DNA of 64,000 bases from Geoalkalibacter halelectricus (GCF_025263685.1 NZ_CP092109.1:2295001-2359000); one strand, 5' to 3'. Counted from the first letter of the stretch, positions 17,049 to 26,506 are shown. Notes: a model not told the origin generated them from the sequence alone. Numbers and translations are program-made.

Positions 17049-17117
17049 ACCGCAGAGTCCGCGGAGACCGCAGAGAGAGCAGATCTTTTCTCTGTGCTCT
17101 CCGCGCTCTTATGTGGT
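17049..17117. repeat. Dispersed CACCGCAGAG-type inverted repeat
   Basis: A purine-rich arm (CACCGCAGAGTCCGCGGAGA) is mirrored, imperfectly, by CTCTCCGCGCTCTTATGTGGT after an AGATC centre. Similar half-copies occur near 50259-50296 (TTTTCTCCGCGACCTCTGCG). It matches a widespread style of intergenic repeat and may act as a hairpin terminator of the thiolase gene. Confidence 0.5.
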
Positions 17118-17157
17118 AAATGCTTTTAAATCCTATCCTCCTTCCAGGATTGTCCCC

Positions 17158-18666
17158 ATGCAGAAGATGTTGAAGCTCATTTTGACCTCTCGGGTCTACG
17201 ATGCCGCCATCGAGACACCCCTGGACGAAGCGCCCGCCTTGTCCGCCGCCCTCGGTAACCGCGTGCTGCTCAAGCGCGAGGATTTACAGCCGGTCTTTTC
17301 CTTCAAATTGCGTGGCGCCTACAACCGCATGGCGCATCTGACCGGCGAGGAACGCCGCCGCGGGGTGATTGCCGCTTCGGCCGGCAACCATGCCCAGGGG
17401 GTGGCCTATTCGGCGCGCATGCTCGATATTCCCGCCACCATCGTCATGCCGGCGACCACCCCGCAAATCAAGGTGGAGGCGGTTTCGAGCTATGGAGCAC
17501 GCATCCTGCTGCACGGCGACAATTATTCGGAGGCCGCCGAGCATTGCGCCCGGCTCGTCGATGAAACCGGGATGGTCTTCATTCCTCCCTTCGACGATGA
17601 GCTGGTGATCGCCGGTCAGGGCACCGTGGCCGACGAATTGCTGCGCCAGAGCGCGGGCAAGCTTGATGCCGTGTTCGTGCCCGTGGGCGGCGGCGGGTTG
17701 ATCGCCGGCATGGCCGCCTACCTCAAGGCGCTGCGGCCCGATGTCCGCATCATCGGCGTCGAGCCTCTGGATTCCGATGCCATGGCCCGCTCCCTTGAGG
17801 CCGGCCGCCGCGTCACCCTGGAGTCCGTGGGTATTTTTGCCGACGGCGTGGCGGTGCGCGAGGTGGGTCGGCTGACCTTTGAGCTCTGTCGCAAATACGT
17901 GGACGAAATCGTGCGGGTCGATACCGATGAGCTGTGCAGCGCCATAAAAAGCGTCTATCAAGCCACCCGCTCCATCGTCGAACCGGCAGGGGCCCTGGGA
18001 TTGGCCGGACTCAAAAAGTACGTGCGCCGGAACAAGGTGCAGGGGCAAACTCTGGTGGCGATCAATTCCGGGGCCAACATGAATTTCGACCGGCTGCGGT
18101 ATGTGGCCGAGCGCACCCTGGTGGGGGAGAAAAAAGAAGCCCTGTTTGCCGTCACCATCCCCGAACAGCCCGGCTCCCTGAAGCGCTTCTGCCAGGACAT
18201 GGTGGCGGGGCGCAACATCACCGAGTTCAATTACCGGCTTTCACGGCGCGATCATGCCCACATCTTCGTCGGCATCACCGTGCGCGACGAGGAGGAGCGC
18301 CTGGCTTTCGGCCGGCACATGAACGATGCCGGTTTTGCCAATATCGACCTGACCGACAACGAGCTGGCCAAAACGCATATCCGCTACATGGTCGGGGGGC
18401 GCTCGACCACGGCCGGACGCGAATTGCTCTATAGATTCTGGTTTCCCGAGCGCCCCGGCGCTCTGGGGCGGTTTCTTGATGCCATGGGCACCAATTGGAA
18501 TATTTCCCTGTTTCACTACCGAACCCAGGGCGGCGAGTTCGGGCGGGTATTGATCGGATTGGAGATTCCCGCGGGGGATGATGAAAACTTTCAGCAATTC
18601 CTCGGCAATCTCGGCTATCGCTACCAGGACGAAACGGCCAACCCGGCCTATCGGCTTTTTCTTTGA
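17158..18666 (+). CDS. ilvA: Threonine ammonia-lyase, biosynthetic type
   Basis: Deaminates threonine to 2-oxobutanoate, the first step of isoleucine synthesis, with pyridoxal phosphate. The 502 residues fit the long form with two regulatory ACT-like domains. The PLP lysine is in FSFKLRGAYN (about residue 47), the phosphate-binding Gly loop in VPVGGGGLIAGMA, and SAGNHAQGVA is present. The C-terminal ACT-like repeats (about 325-500) show paired IPEQPGSLKRF and FPERPGALGRF openings, which bind isoleucine and valine in the family. The start ATG has no strong ribosome site; a second Met three codons on is an alternative. Upstream coding-looking sequence in the same frame overlaps the thiolase gene and is not counted. 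Confidence 0.95.
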   Translation: MQKMLKLILTSRVYDAAIETPLDEAPALSAALGNRVLLKREDLQPVFSFKLRGAYNRMAHLTGEERRRGVIAASAGNHAQGVAYSARMLDIPATIVMPATTPQIKVEAVSSYGARILLHGDNYSEAAEHCARLVDETGMVFIPPFDDELVIAGQGTVADELLRQSAGKLDAVFVPVGGGGLIAGMAAYLKALRPDVRIIGVEPLDSDAMARSLEAGRRVTLESVGIFADGVAVREVGRLTFELCRKYVDEIVRVDTDELCSAIKSVYQATRSIVEPAGALGLAGLKKYVRRNKVQGQTLVAINSGANMNFDRLRYVAERTLVGEKKEALFAVTIPEQPGSLKRFCQDMVAGRNITEFNYRLSRRDHAHIFVGITVRDEEERLAFGRHMNDAGFANIDLTDNELAKTHIRYMVGGRSTTAGRELLYRFWFPERPGALGRFLDAMGTNWNISLFHYRTQGGEFGRVLIGLEIPAGDDENFQQFLGNLGYRYQDETANPAYRLFL

Positions 18667-18810
18667 CCAGAATCCGTGAGATCCGCCCGGACCTCAGGGC
18701 TCCAGGTCTGATTCCAAGCCTTGAGCGGAAAATTGGGCGGCATGTGGTTGGTCGCACACTTTCTGGTAAAATGGATCCGAAGGGATTTCAGAGGGAAAGG
18801 AGGATGGCCT

Positions 18811-18999
18811 ATGGTTCGCTTCTATGATCCCCCCAATATCGCCGAGCAGGCAGTCATCGAAGGCATCTTGCGCAAGGCCGGAATCGAGTATGTCCTGGCG
18901 CCCGGTGCCGAAGCCGCGGATGGCCCGTCGCAAATTCTTGTCGCCGAGGAAGATGTGCCGCGCGCCATGGAACTTCTTGCCAAGCAAGGTCGTGCCTGA
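18811..18999 (+). CDS. DUF2007-type small protein
   Basis: A cytosolic protein of 62 residues. The pattern VRFYDPPNIAEQAVIEGILR, AGIEYVL and ILVAEEDVPRAMELL is that of DUF2007, described as a putative signal-transducing PII-like fold of unknown role. AAAGGAGG eight bases before the ATG fixes the start; longer in-frame readings begin without a ribosome site. It has its own terminator, so it is probably a one-gene unit. Confidence 0.75.
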   Translation: MVRFYDPPNIAEQAVIEGILRKAGIEYVLAPGAEAADGPSQILVAEEDVPRAMELLAKQGRA

Positions 19000-19020
19000 A
19001 TCATTTGGCTTTCGTTTTTG

Positions 19021-19047
19021 GCTCCCAATTGCAGGGAGCTTTTTTTT
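19021..19047 (+). terminator. Terminator of the DUF2007 gene
   Basis: A six-bp stem GCTCCC/GGGAGC with a seven-base loop runs into eight T residues, 21 bases after the stop. Confidence 0.85.
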
Positions 19048-19347
19048 GTTCCGGGACCAAGGACGGGCCTTTTCCAATGATCAAGGAAGGGTAATTTGGT
19101 CATTTGGCGGAGATTCGGGAACGGCCGTGGCCATTTCGCCGATCGCTAAGGTCTTGAAAAATAGAAAAATTTAATTGTTTAGCGTTTTTTTTAGGCGCGC
19201 AACCTTTAATGATTCGGGTTATCCCTGGGTTGTCGCCAGTCGCGGAGAAGCCAATCGCTTTGCTGGCATGAGCTCTGCACACGGAACAAGGTATGCGGTT
19301 ATTTGTTCTGTTGTTTGATTCATCCCTCCAGGGGAGGAGTGCACAAG
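19048..19347. other. Intergenic stretch before the receiver-GAF-kinase gene
   Basis: No gene is seen. The sequence is less GC-rich around 19160-19200 (AAAAATTTAATTG), where a promoter for the following kinase gene is plausible, but no convincing -35/-10 pair was found. Confidence 0.3.
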
Positions 19348-20967
19348 ATGCAGACCATTCTCATTGCCGATCCCGAAGCGGATGAAGGACTCCTCGGCGC
19401 ACTGCGCGCACAGGGGTACTCTCCCCTTGAGGCTCAATCCTTCACCCAAGTGCTGAACCTGTGCGCGGATCAACGCCCGGACGTCCTGCTCATCGATCTG
19501 AGTCTTCCCGGTTTCAAGGGCGCGGCGAGTCTGAAAAAGCTGCGCCAGTTGCCCGGACTCATGGATTGTGCTTTGCTTTTGAGCGCCGCGCCGGGGGCAT
19601 CTCACTCGCGCCTCAATCCCTTCGTGCTGCAGGCCGACGATTATTTGCCCAAGCCCTACCAGGTCGAGGATCTGATCGGGCGGGTTAACGCCTGCCTGGT
19701 CCGCAGAAAGGCCTTGGCTCAGGATTCGACCCACCTGCCTGCCGCATACCCCGCGACGGTCGAGACCGATCCGGCCGGCCAGGACGACCTTTTCCAAGTC
19801 ATGCAGAAAATCCTCAAGGACCTTTCGCGGTTCAAAAGTCTTGAACGTTGTTCGGTGGCCTTGCTGCAGCAGGAGCGCAGCCTGGCCTACGTCATCGCCT
19901 CCAGTGATGCACCGGCGCCGACGGGCTGGCGGCTGGATCTGGCCAACTATCCCGAGTTGCGCGAGGTCGGCCGCACCGGCCATCCCTTAATCGTGCGCAA
20001 CGTGCGGCAGTCGCCGATCATGGCCGATGTGGCCGATCGTCTCCAGACGCAGTTATTTCAATCGCTGCTGGTGGTGCCGGTGGTGCTCGGCGGCTGCGTG
20101 GTTGGTGCGCTGGTGCTGCGGTTTGCCGAAGCCGACCCCGAGTTCACCCAGGAGGAGCTGTTCTTTTGCCAGTTGATGGCCCTGATGTTCGCCCAGGTCA
20201 TCAAGAGCTCCCAGGAACTACCCCAGCTTCATGCCATGCTGCGCGAGGAAAACCGGCAACTGGTGAAAATGCTGGAAAAACGCGATCTGTTCGCCGTTAA
20301 GGCGATTGCCGCTCTGCACACGCCGGTGACCGCCATCCATGGTTTCTGCGCCCTGATCAAGGATGGCGGCGTCTCGCGTCTTGATGCGGATCAGCAGGAC
20401 TATTTCGACAAGGTGATCGACACCTGCGAGTCCCTGGACGGGCTGATGAGCGACTTGCTGGAGCTATCGCATTTTATCTCCGGCACGGCCCCCCTGGAGA
20501 TGGGCGAGCGCGACCTGTGCGTGATCCTGCGCAAGGTCTATGACAAAACCTGGCCGCAGGCCTTGGCCAAGGGCTTGATTTTTCAGTGGGATATGGAGCC
20601 CTATGACTGCCGCGCCTGGTTCGATGCGGCAAGCATTCAGCGGGTGCTGGAAGGGTTGGTGGCCAACGCCGTTCGCTTTACTCCCACAGGCGGCCAGATA
20701 CGCATGGCGGTCGAGGATCGCGACCAGGAAATTCATGTGCATGTCCAGGATTCCGGAATCGGCATCCAGGCGCCCGACCTGGCCCGGTTGCTCGGCGAGT
20801 GCACGGCGGAAACCGCCCTGAGCGAGGATTCGGGCTGCGGCCTGAGCATGGCTTTGTTTCGCGCCATCCTCAATGCTCACCAGGGTCGGCTTTGGGCGAA
20901 AAGCCACCCAGGGCACGGCAGCCAGTTCAGCTTCAGTCTTCCCAAGCATCCGGTAGCGGTCAGCTGA
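19348..20967 (+). CDS. Receiver-GAF-histidine kinase (soluble)
   Basis: A soluble kinase of 539 residues: receiver (1-120; VLLIDLSLPG with its Asp, Lys in DDYLPKPYQ), a GAF domain (about 140-300), HisKA (AIAALHTPVTAIHGFCALI, phospho-His in ALHTP) and a HATPase domain (ANAVRFTP, DSGIGIQ, SGCGLSMAL). In the receiver one of the two N-terminal acidic residues is Pro-spaced (IADPEADEG), a mild variation. A receiver at the N-terminus suggests it takes phosphate or a docking cue from another kinase. The ATG at 19348 has GGGAGGAG nine bases upstream. No cognate partner gene is adjacent, and a terminator closes it. Confidence 0.88.
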   Translation: MQTILIADPEADEGLLGALRAQGYSPLEAQSFTQVLNLCADQRPDVLLIDLSLPGFKGAASLKKLRQLPGLMDCALLLSAAPGASHSRLNPFVLQADDYLPKPYQVEDLIGRVNACLVRRKALAQDSTHLPAAYPATVETDPAGQDDLFQVMQKILKDLSRFKSLERCSVALLQQERSLAYVIASSDAPAPTGWRLDLANYPELREVGRTGHPLIVRNVRQSPIMADVADRLQTQLFQSLLVVPVVLGGCVVGALVLRFAEADPEFTQEELFFCQLMALMFAQVIKSSQELPQLHAMLREENRQLVKMLEKRDLFAVKAIAALHTPVTAIHGFCALIKDGGVSRLDADQQDYFDKVIDTCESLDGLMSDLLELSHFISGTAPLEMGERDLCVILRKVYDKTWPQALAKGLIFQWDMEPYDCRAWFDAASIQRVLEGLVANAVRFTPTGGQIRMAVEDRDQEIHVHVQDSGIGIQAPDLARLLGECTAETALSEDSGCGLSMALFRAILNAHQGRLWAKSHPGHGSQFSFSLPKHPVAVS

Positions 20968-20998
20968 ATTAGCCGCACACCGCCCGGAAAAAAATAAG

Positions 20999-21038
20999 AG
21001 CGGGGTCTTCGCTGGGATGGAGACTTCGCTTTTTTTTT
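20999..21038 (+). terminator. Terminator of the kinase gene
   Basis: AGCGGGGTCTTC pairs (with two G-T pairs) with GAGACTTCGCT and is followed by nine T residues. It separates the kinase from the Fe-S cluster operon. Confidence 0.75.
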
Positions 21039-21046
21039 CGATCAAA

Positions 21047-21071
21047 TTAATTGACAGGTTTAGTCAGGTAT
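21047..21071 (+). promoter_or_regulatory. IscR type 1 operator overlapping the promoter of the cysE-isc operon
   Basis: The 25 bases have the halves TTAATTGAC and AGTCAGGTAT around AGGTTT. By eye they match 21 of 25 positions of the published type 1 IscR consensus (ATASYYGACTRWWWYAGTCRRSTAT). TTGACA inside it (21051-21056) is a perfect -35 box, as in the E. coli isc promoter. The operator lies 62 bases before cysE, and the operon encodes IscR itself, so autorepression by cluster-loaded IscR is expected. Confidence 0.7.
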
Positions 21072-21132
21072 GTTAATCAACTTAGTAGGTCCAAGAGAGT
21101 TAATTTCTTGTAATCTCATGGAGTTTTCAGAC

Positions 21133-21861
21133 ATGCTTGAGAGCATCAAGGAAGACATCAAGGCGGTATTCGATCGGGATCCAGCGGTGCGCAGCGTTGC
21201 CGAGGTGATATTCTGCTATCCCGGCTTTCACGCCATGTTGTTCTATCGCCTGGCGCATTGGCTGTGGCTGCGCAAGTTTTATTTTCTCGGACGTTTCGTG
21301 TCGCACCTCGGGCGATTCTTCACCGGCATCGAGATCCATCCCGGCGCCCGCATCGGGAGTGGATTTTTCATTGATCACGGCATGGGCGTGGTCATCGGTG
21401 AAACCGCGGAAATCGGCGACAACTGCACCCTCTATCACGGGGTGACCCTGGGGGGTACATCCTGGGCCAAGGAAAAACGTCATCCGACCCTGGGCAACAA
21501 TGTGATCATCGGTTCGGGAGCCAAGGTTCTCGGCCCATTCACCGTCGGCGACAACAGCAAAATCGGCTCCAATTCGGTGGTGGTCAAGGAAGTTCCGCCC
21601 AACAGCACGGTGGTCGGCGTGCCGGGTCGCATGGTCATCTCGGGGGGGCACAAGGTCGAGGAGCGTGTCGATCTCGAGCACGACAAACTGCCCGATCCCG
21701 AAGCCAAGGCCATTTCCTGCCTGTTCGATCAGGTGCGGGCCCTTGAACGCAAGGTCAAGGAACTGTCCGCGCGTCTGGAGGATCAGGAGGCGGGCTCAAG
21801 CAATGTGCCGCCGAGCGAGGGACAGGAGCAGGACATGGAAGAGAAGAAGGCGGCAGGATAG
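21133..21861 (+). CDS. cysE: Serine O-acetyltransferase
   Basis: Transfers acetyl from acetyl-CoA to serine, giving O-acetylserine for cysteine synthesis. The 242 residues show the short N-terminal helical part ([20 protein letters not shown]) and the left-handed beta-helix hexapeptide repeats with the catalytic motif [18 protein letters not shown] and GVTLGGTSW. The C-terminal 40 residues or so are a charged, coil-like extension (about 200-242) beyond the usual short bacterial form. The ATG at 21133 has GGAG nine bases upstream; an ATG five codons earlier is possible. It is the first gene of cysE-iscR-iscS-iscU, tying cysteine supply to Fe-S assembly. The iscR start is only four bases after its stop. 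Confidence 0.95.
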   Translation: MLESIKEDIKAVFDRDPAVRSVAEVIFCYPGFHAMLFYRLAHWLWLRKFYFLGRFVSHLGRFFTGIEIHPGARIGSGFFIDHGMGVVIGETAEIGDNCTLYHGVTLGGTSWAKEKRHPTLGNNVIIGSGAKVLGPFTVGDNSKIGSNSVVVKEVPPNSTVVGVPGRMVISGGHKVEERVDLEHDKLPDPEAKAISCLFDQVRALERKVKELSARLEDQEAGSSNVPPSEGQEQDMEEKKAAG

Positions 21862-21865
21862 GGCC

Positions 21866-22300
21866 ATGCGTCTTTCCACCAAAGCTCAATACGCGGTGCG
21901 CGCCATGGTCAGCCTCCATCTCAACACTGACGGCGCCCCCATGACGACCAAGGACATATCCGCGCGCGAAGGCATTTCGCTGCCTTACCTGGAGCAGCTT
22001 TTCGTCAAGCTGCGTCGCGGGAAGATCGTGCAGAGCGTGCGCGGCCCCGGCGGCGGCTATGTGTTGGCGCGGCCGGCGGACAAGATTCAGGTCGATCAGA
22101 TCATCGACAGCGTCGAGGAGACCCTGGTCCCCGTGTCTTGCATGGAGGAAGACGGCACCTGTGCCTGCGCCGATCAGTGCATCACCCATACCGTTTGGCA
22201 GGGGCTCGGTGAAAAGATCCGGGCCTTTCTTTCGTCCATAACCCTGGAGGACTTGACCCGCGAAGCGCGCGAGCGCATGGGCGAGCGCCAGGTGCAATAA
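21866..22300 (+). CDS. iscR: IscR-like Rrf2-family transcriptional regulator
   Basis: A DNA-binding regulator of 144 residues that senses the Fe-S state. The winged helix-turn-helix (MRLSTKAQYAVRAM, ISAREGISLPYLEQLFVKLR, VRGPGGGYVLARP) is standard for Rrf2 proteins. The cluster-binding loop has Cys in VSCMEEDGTCACADQC followed by the conserved His in ITHTVW, the likely fourth ligand. It carries four Cys where E. coli IscR has three, so one may be spare. Position between cysE and iscS and the matching operator upstream support an IscR-type autoregulator. Confidence 0.93.
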   Translation: MRLSTKAQYAVRAMVSLHLNTDGAPMTTKDISAREGISLPYLEQLFVKLRRGKIVQSVRGPGGGYVLARPADKIQVDQIIDSVEETLVPVSCMEEDGTCACADQCITHTVWQGLGEKIRAFLSSITLEDLTREARERMGERQVQ

Positions 22301-22329
22301 AGCCGTTGAGGCATCGGAGGATTTTGACC

Positions 22330-23496
22330 GTGAAGCAAATTTACATGGATTACAACGCCACGACCCCGTTGCGTCCGGAAGTGCTTGAGGCCATGCTGCC
22401 ATTTTATCGCGAACACTTCGGCAATCCCTCCAGTGTGCATTGGGCCGGCCGCATGGTCAGCGGCGCGGTGGAAAAAGCCCGCGAGCAGGTGGCGCGGCTC
22501 ATCAATGCCTCGCCTGCGGAGATCGTGTTCACCAGTTGCGGCAGCGAGGGCGACAATCTGGCCCTTAAAGGCACCGTCGAGGCGCTTAAGGACAAGGGCA
22601 ACCACATCATCACCACGGCCGTGGAGCACCCCGCCGTGCTCAACACCTGTGAATTTCTTGAAAAGAACGGCTGCGAGGTCACCTACCTGCCCGTCGACGC
22701 CGAGGGCATGATCGATCTGGCGCAACTCGAGGCCGCGATCACCGAAAAGACCATTCTCATCTCGGCCATGTGGGGCAACAATGAAACCGGCACTATTTTT
22801 CCCATCAAGGAGATCGGTGCCATCGCCCGCAAGTACAAGGTGCGCTTTCATACCGACGCCGTGCAGGCCGTGGGCAAGCTGCCCGTCGATGTGCAGAAGG
22901 CCGGCGTCGATCTGCTGGTGATCTCAGGCCACAAGATCGGCGCGCCCAAGGGGGTCGGGGCCATTTACATTCGTCGCGGCGCGCGCATGGTGCCGCTGAT
23001 TCACGGCGGACATCAGGAGCGCAACCGGCGCGCCGGCACCCACAACGTGGCCGGTATTGTCGGCCTGGGTCTGGCGTGCGAACTCGCCGGGCGACATTTA
23101 GAAGAGAACGCCGCACGGCTCAAGGCTCTGCGCGACAAGCTCGAGCGCGGCATTGTCGAGCGCATCCCCGAGGTCAAGGTCAACGGTCATCCGACCCGGC
23201 GCCTGCCCAACACGCTCAACGTCAGTTTCGCCTATATCGAGGGCGAATCCCTGCTGCTCAACTTCGATATGAAGGGGGTGGCGGCATCCTCGGGTTCGGC
23301 CTGCACCTCGGGCTCCCTGGAGCCTTCCCACGTCATGGGCGCCATGGGCGTGGATATCGCCCTGGCCCACTCGAGCACCCGCTTCAGCCTCGGTCCCGAC
23401 AGCAGCGAGGAAGACGTCGATTATATTCTCGAAATTCTGCCGCCCATCGTCGCGCGGCTGCGGGAGATGAGCCCGCTTTATCCCGGCAACAAATAA
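22330..23496 (+). CDS. iscS: Cysteine desulfurase
   Basis: A PLP enzyme that takes sulfur from cysteine and passes it as persulfide to IscU, MnmA and others. The 388 residues begin IYMDYNATTPLRPEV. The PLP lysine is in ISGHKIGAPKGVGA (about residue 203), with TTAVEHPAVLN and HTDAVQAVG nearby. The catalytic Cys loop SGSACTSGSLEPSHVM near residue 325 is complete and is the long, group I type. The GTG start has GGAGG nine bases upstream. NifS-type members are similar, but the isc context favours IscS. Confidence 0.95.
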   Translation: MKQIYMDYNATTPLRPEVLEAMLPFYREHFGNPSSVHWAGRMVSGAVEKAREQVARLINASPAEIVFTSCGSEGDNLALKGTVEALKDKGNHIITTAVEHPAVLNTCEFLEKNGCEVTYLPVDAEGMIDLAQLEAAITEKTILISAMWGNNETGTIFPIKEIGAIARKYKVRFHTDAVQAVGKLPVDVQKAGVDLLVISGHKIGAPKGVGAIYIRRGARMVPLIHGGHQERNRRAGTHNVAGIVGLGLACELAGRHLEENAARLKALRDKLERGIVERIPEVKVNGHPTRRLPNTLNVSFAYIEGESLLLNFDMKGVAASSGSACTSGSLEPSHVMGAMGVDIALAHSSTRFSLGPDSSEEDVDYILEILPPIVARLREMSPLYPGNK

Positions 23497-23571
23497 CCCG
23501 ACGCAGGGTTCTAGCTATTGACCGGATTTGACGTAACGCCAGAAAAAGACACGCGAAGGAGAACAGCGGCT

Positions 23572-23946
23572 ATGTACACCGAAAAAGTCATGGATCATTT
23601 CAGCAATCCGCGCAACGTCGGCGAAATCGAGAATGCCGACGGCGTGGGCGAAGTTGGCAATGCTTCCTGCGGCGACATCATGAAGATCTTTCTCAAGGTC
23701 GAGGACAACATCATCAAGGATGTCAAGTTCAAGACCTTTGGCTGCGGCGCCGCCATCGCGACTTCGTCCATGGTGACCGAGATGGCCATCGGCAAGACCC
23801 TGGATGAGGCCATGGAGCTGACCAACGCCGCCGTCGCCGACGCCCTCGACGGCTTGCCCGCCAACAAGATGCACTGCAGCAACCTCGCCGCCGACGCCCT
23901 GCACGAAGCGATCAAGAATTATAAGGAAAAGCAGGGGGCGGGGTAG
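23572..23946 (+). CDS. iscU: Fe-S cluster assembly scaffold
   Basis: The scaffold on which clusters are built, 124 residues. The three cluster Cys are visible in NASCGDIMK, FKTFGCGAAIA and NKMHCSNLAADAL, and the Asp after the first Cys (CGD) is conserved. MYTEKVMDHFSNPRNVGE is the typical start; AAGGAG precedes this ATG by ten bases. The NifU-like C-terminal domain is absent, so it is the short IscU form. It ends the core isc set; HscA, HscB and ferredoxin genes are not found here. Confidence 0.95.
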   Translation: MYTEKVMDHFSNPRNVGEIENADGVGEVGNASCGDIMKIFLKVEDNIIKDVKFKTFGCGAAIATSSMVTEMAIGKTLDEAMELTNAAVADALDGLPANKMHCSNLAADALHEAIKNYKEKQGAG

Positions 23947-24009
23947 GTAGAATTTCGCAACAGCGCAGATTCGCGAAGGGGCTGCTGCATGGCGGGAGCC
24001 CTTTTCGTA

Positions 24010-24122
24010 TTTGTCCTTTGTCCTTTGTCATTGGTCATTGGTCATTGGTAAAAGGGCAAAGGCAAGAAAAAATGCTTGGTATTGGCGGTTTTAACCAATG
24101 ACAAATGACAAAGGACCAATGA
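24010..24122. repeat. Heptanucleotide tandem arrays facing each other before mnmA
   Basis: Six 7-base units (tttgtcc, tttgtcc, tttgtca, ttggtca, ttggtca, ttggtaa) at 24010-24051 are followed, after about 43 bases, by four units of the opposite strand (ccaatga, caaatga, caaagga, ccaatga) at 24095-24122. The arms can pair into a hairpin. The last unit contains the mnmA start codon. Confidence 0.8.
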
Positions 24123-25204
24123 CAGCCCCTAAAAAAAGAATCGTCGTCGCCATGAGCGGCGGGGTTGATTCATCGGTGACGGCGGCGCTGCTCAAGGAGC
24201 AGGGCCATGAGGTCATCGGCATGACCATGCAGATCTGGGATTACTCCAAGTTCACCGCGGCAAACGGCGAGACCTTCGGCACCTGCTGCTCCCTGGATGA
24301 TGTTTATGATGCGCGGCGGGTGGCCCAGGCCCTGGAAATTCCCTTCTATGTGGTCAATTTCGAGAAGCAGTTTCAGCAGGCGGTCATCGATGATTTTTGC
24401 GACGCCTATTTTTCCGGGCGCACGCCCAACCCCTGCGTGTTGTGCAATCAGGTGCTGAAATTCGATCTGCTGCTGCGCCGCGCGCGCGAACTGGAGGCCG
24501 ATTTCCTCGCCACCGGACACTACGCCATCATCGAGGCGGATGGCCAGGGCGGCCAGGTGCTGCGCAAGGGGTGCGACGAAAGCAAGGATCAGAGCTATTT
24601 CTTGTTCACCTTGACCCAGGAACAGATGGCGCGGGTGCGGTTTCCCCTGGGCGCCATGAGCAAGGATGAGGTGCGCGAGCACGCCGCGCGCTTCAATCTG
24701 CCCGTGGCCGAAAAAGCCGAGAGCCAGGACATCTGCTTTGTACCCGACGGCGACTATGTGCGTTTTCTCGAAGAAGAGCGCGGCGCGGGACAGCGGGACG
24801 GTGAGATCGTGCATGTCTCCGGCCAGGTGCTGGGACGCCACCGGGGAACCTATCGCTACACCGTCGGGCAACGGCGCGGGCTGGGCATTGCCTGGCACGA
24901 ACCCCTGTTCGTGGTGGGCATCGATGCCGGGAAGCGGCAGGTGATCGTGGGCGAAAAGCCGTTTCTGGAACGCGATGCCCTCATCGTGCAGCAGTGCAAC
25001 TGGCACATCCCCGTGCCTGGAGAGCCGCTGCGGGCCGCCTGCCGCATCCGCTATCGTCACCGCGAGGTGCCCGCCCTCATCACCGCTCTGCCCGATGGCC
25101 GCGCCGAGGTGCGCTTCGACGAGGCGCAGCGCGGCGTGACGCCCGGTCAGGCGGCGGTGTTCTATGCCGACGACCGGGTACTTGGAGGAGGCTGGATCTC
25201 ATGA
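24119..25204 (+). CDS. mnmA: tRNA-uridine 2-sulfurtransferase
   Basis: Thiolates U34 of tRNA Glu, Lys and Gln, using ATP and sulfur relayed from IscS. The 361 residues carry the PP-loop [16 protein letters not shown], the catalytic Cys in [13 protein letters not shown] and its partner in [12 protein letters not shown], and the C-terminal barrel ([28 protein letters not shown]). The start is taken at the last ATG of a heptamer repeat; an in-frame ATG seven codons upstream (MTNDKGP) is also open, and neither has a clear ribosome site. It follows iscU and overlaps mtaB by four bases, so sulfur donor and acceptor enzymes are grouped. Confidence 0.94.
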   Translation: MTAPKKRIVVAMSGGVDSSVTAALLKEQGHEVIGMTMQIWDYSKFTAANGETFGTCCSLDDVYDARRVAQALEIPFYVVNFEKQFQQAVIDDFCDAYFSGRTPNPCVLCNQVLKFDLLLRRARELEADFLATGHYAIIEADGQGGQVLRKGCDESKDQSYFLFTLTQEQMARVRFPLGAMSKDEVREHAARFNLPVAEKAESQDICFVPDGDYVRFLEEERGAGQRDGEIVHVSGQVLGRHRGTYRYTVGQRRGLGIAWHEPLFVVGIDAGKRQVIVGEKPFLERDALIVQQCNWHIPVPGEPLRAACRIRYRHREVPALITALPDGRAEVRFDEAQRGVTPGQAAVFYADDRVLGGGWIS

Positions 25205-26496
25205 ACCGCACCGTTGCCGTGACCACCCTGGGGTGCAAGACCAACCAATATGAATCGGCGGCCATGGAAGAGCGCCTGATCGGCGCCGGCTATGAAATCC
25301 TGCCTTTCGAGGAGGGCGCCGAACTGGTCATCGTCAACACCTGCACCGTTACCGCGGCCACCGACCGGCAGTCACGCAACCTCATTCGCCGTGCCCGGCG
25401 CCTCAATCCCGCGGCACGCATCGTGGTCACCGGCTGCTATGCCCAGGTGGCCCCCGACAAGTTGATGAATCTGCCGGGCGTCGCCCTGGTCATCGGCAAC
25501 GCGGAAAAAAAGGAATTTCTCGATCTGTTGCAGGACGTGGCCGATACCCCAAGGGTGAAGGTTTCGGATATCGGCCGGACGCGCGAAGCGGTCGCTTTGC
25601 CCCTGTCGCGTTTTGCCGACCGCAGCCGCGCCTTTGTGCAGATCCAGAATGGCTGCGATGCCTTTTGCAGCTACTGCATCATCCCCCATGCCCGGGGGCG
25701 CAGCCGTTCCCTGGCGCCGGACGAGGCCCTGGAGCAGGTGCGGCAATTGGTGGAGCACGGCTACCCGGAAATCGTGCTGACCGGGATTCATATCGGCGGC
25801 TACGGCGCCGATCTTTCCCCCGCGACCTCCCTGCATGAGTTGGTGGCCCGCATCGAGGAAGAAACCGCCGTGCGGCGCTTGCGCCTGGGGTCCATTGAAC
25901 CGACCGAAATCCCCGCCGCCCTGGTGGCGCGCATGGCCGCCTCGCAAGTGGTCTGCCCGCACTTTCACATTCCCTTGCAGTCCGGCGACGACGAGATCCT
26001 CAAACGCATGAACCGCCTCTACGACACGGCCTTCTTTCGGCGCACGATCATGGGCATTCACAGCCGCATGCCCGAGGGCGCCATCGGTTTGGATGTGATC
26101 GTCGGCTTTCCCGGTGAAACCGAAGAGCAATTCGCCAACACCTGCCGCTTCGTGGAGGAGCTGCCGGCAACCCATCTGCATGTATTTCCCTTCAGCAAAC
26201 GTCCCGGCACCCCCGCCGCCCTGATGCCCGATCAGGTTGCGGCAGCCGTCATCAAGGAGCGCGCCGCCCGGCTGCGTGCCCTGGGCGAGGAAAAAAACCG
26301 CGCCTATGCCCAGCGGTTTATCGGCCGCACGCTGGAGGTGGTCGTCGAGGGCGGCGGCAGCGTCGGGTCGCGCAAGGGATTGAGCCGCAACTACCTGCAG
26401 ATCTCCTTCCCCGGTTCCGAGGCTTTGATCGGTAAAGTCGTCCCGGTGAAAGTCACCGCTCTGGGTGATGGCGGGCTTGAGGGATCCCTCGCATAA
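25201..26496 (+). CDS. mtaB: tRNA t6A37 methylthiotransferase
   Basis: A radical-SAM enzyme that turns t6A37 into ms2t6A37 in tRNAs reading ANN codons. The 431 residues include the N-terminal MTTase domain with the second-cluster Cys in [20 protein letters not shown] and VTGCYAQ, the radical-SAM motif CDAFCSYC (about residue 155), [10 protein letters not shown], and a C-terminal TRAM domain (about 370-431). The GCKTNQ start separates MtaB from MiaB, and a separate MiaB lies at 43560. ATGA overlap with mnmA shows translational coupling. Confidence 0.92.
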   Translation: MNRTVAVTTLGCKTNQYESAAMEERLIGAGYEILPFEEGAELVIVNTCTVTAATDRQSRNLIRRARRLNPAARIVVTGCYAQVAPDKLMNLPGVALVIGNAEKKEFLDLLQDVADTPRVKVSDIGRTREAVALPLSRFADRSRAFVQIQNGCDAFCSYCIIPHARGRSRSLAPDEALEQVRQLVEHGYPEIVLTGIHIGGYGADLSPATSLHELVARIEEETAVRRLRLGSIEPTEIPAALVARMAASQVVCPHFHIPLQSGDDEILKRMNRLYDTAFFRRTIMGIHSRMPEGAIGLDVIVGFPGETEEQFANTCRFVEELPATHLHVFPFSKRPGTPAALMPDQVAAAVIKERAARLRALGEEKNRAYAQRFIGRTLEVVVEGGGSVGSRKGLSRNYLQISFPGSEALIGKVVPVKVTALGDGGLEGSLA

Positions 26497-26506
26497 GGAC
26501 ATGCGC

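Noticed and set aside
16783-17157. In-frame upstream extension of threonine dehydratase by 125 codons
   Set aside because: It overlaps the thiolase gene, has random Arg/Pro/Ser composition, and the enzyme's usual start is at 17158.
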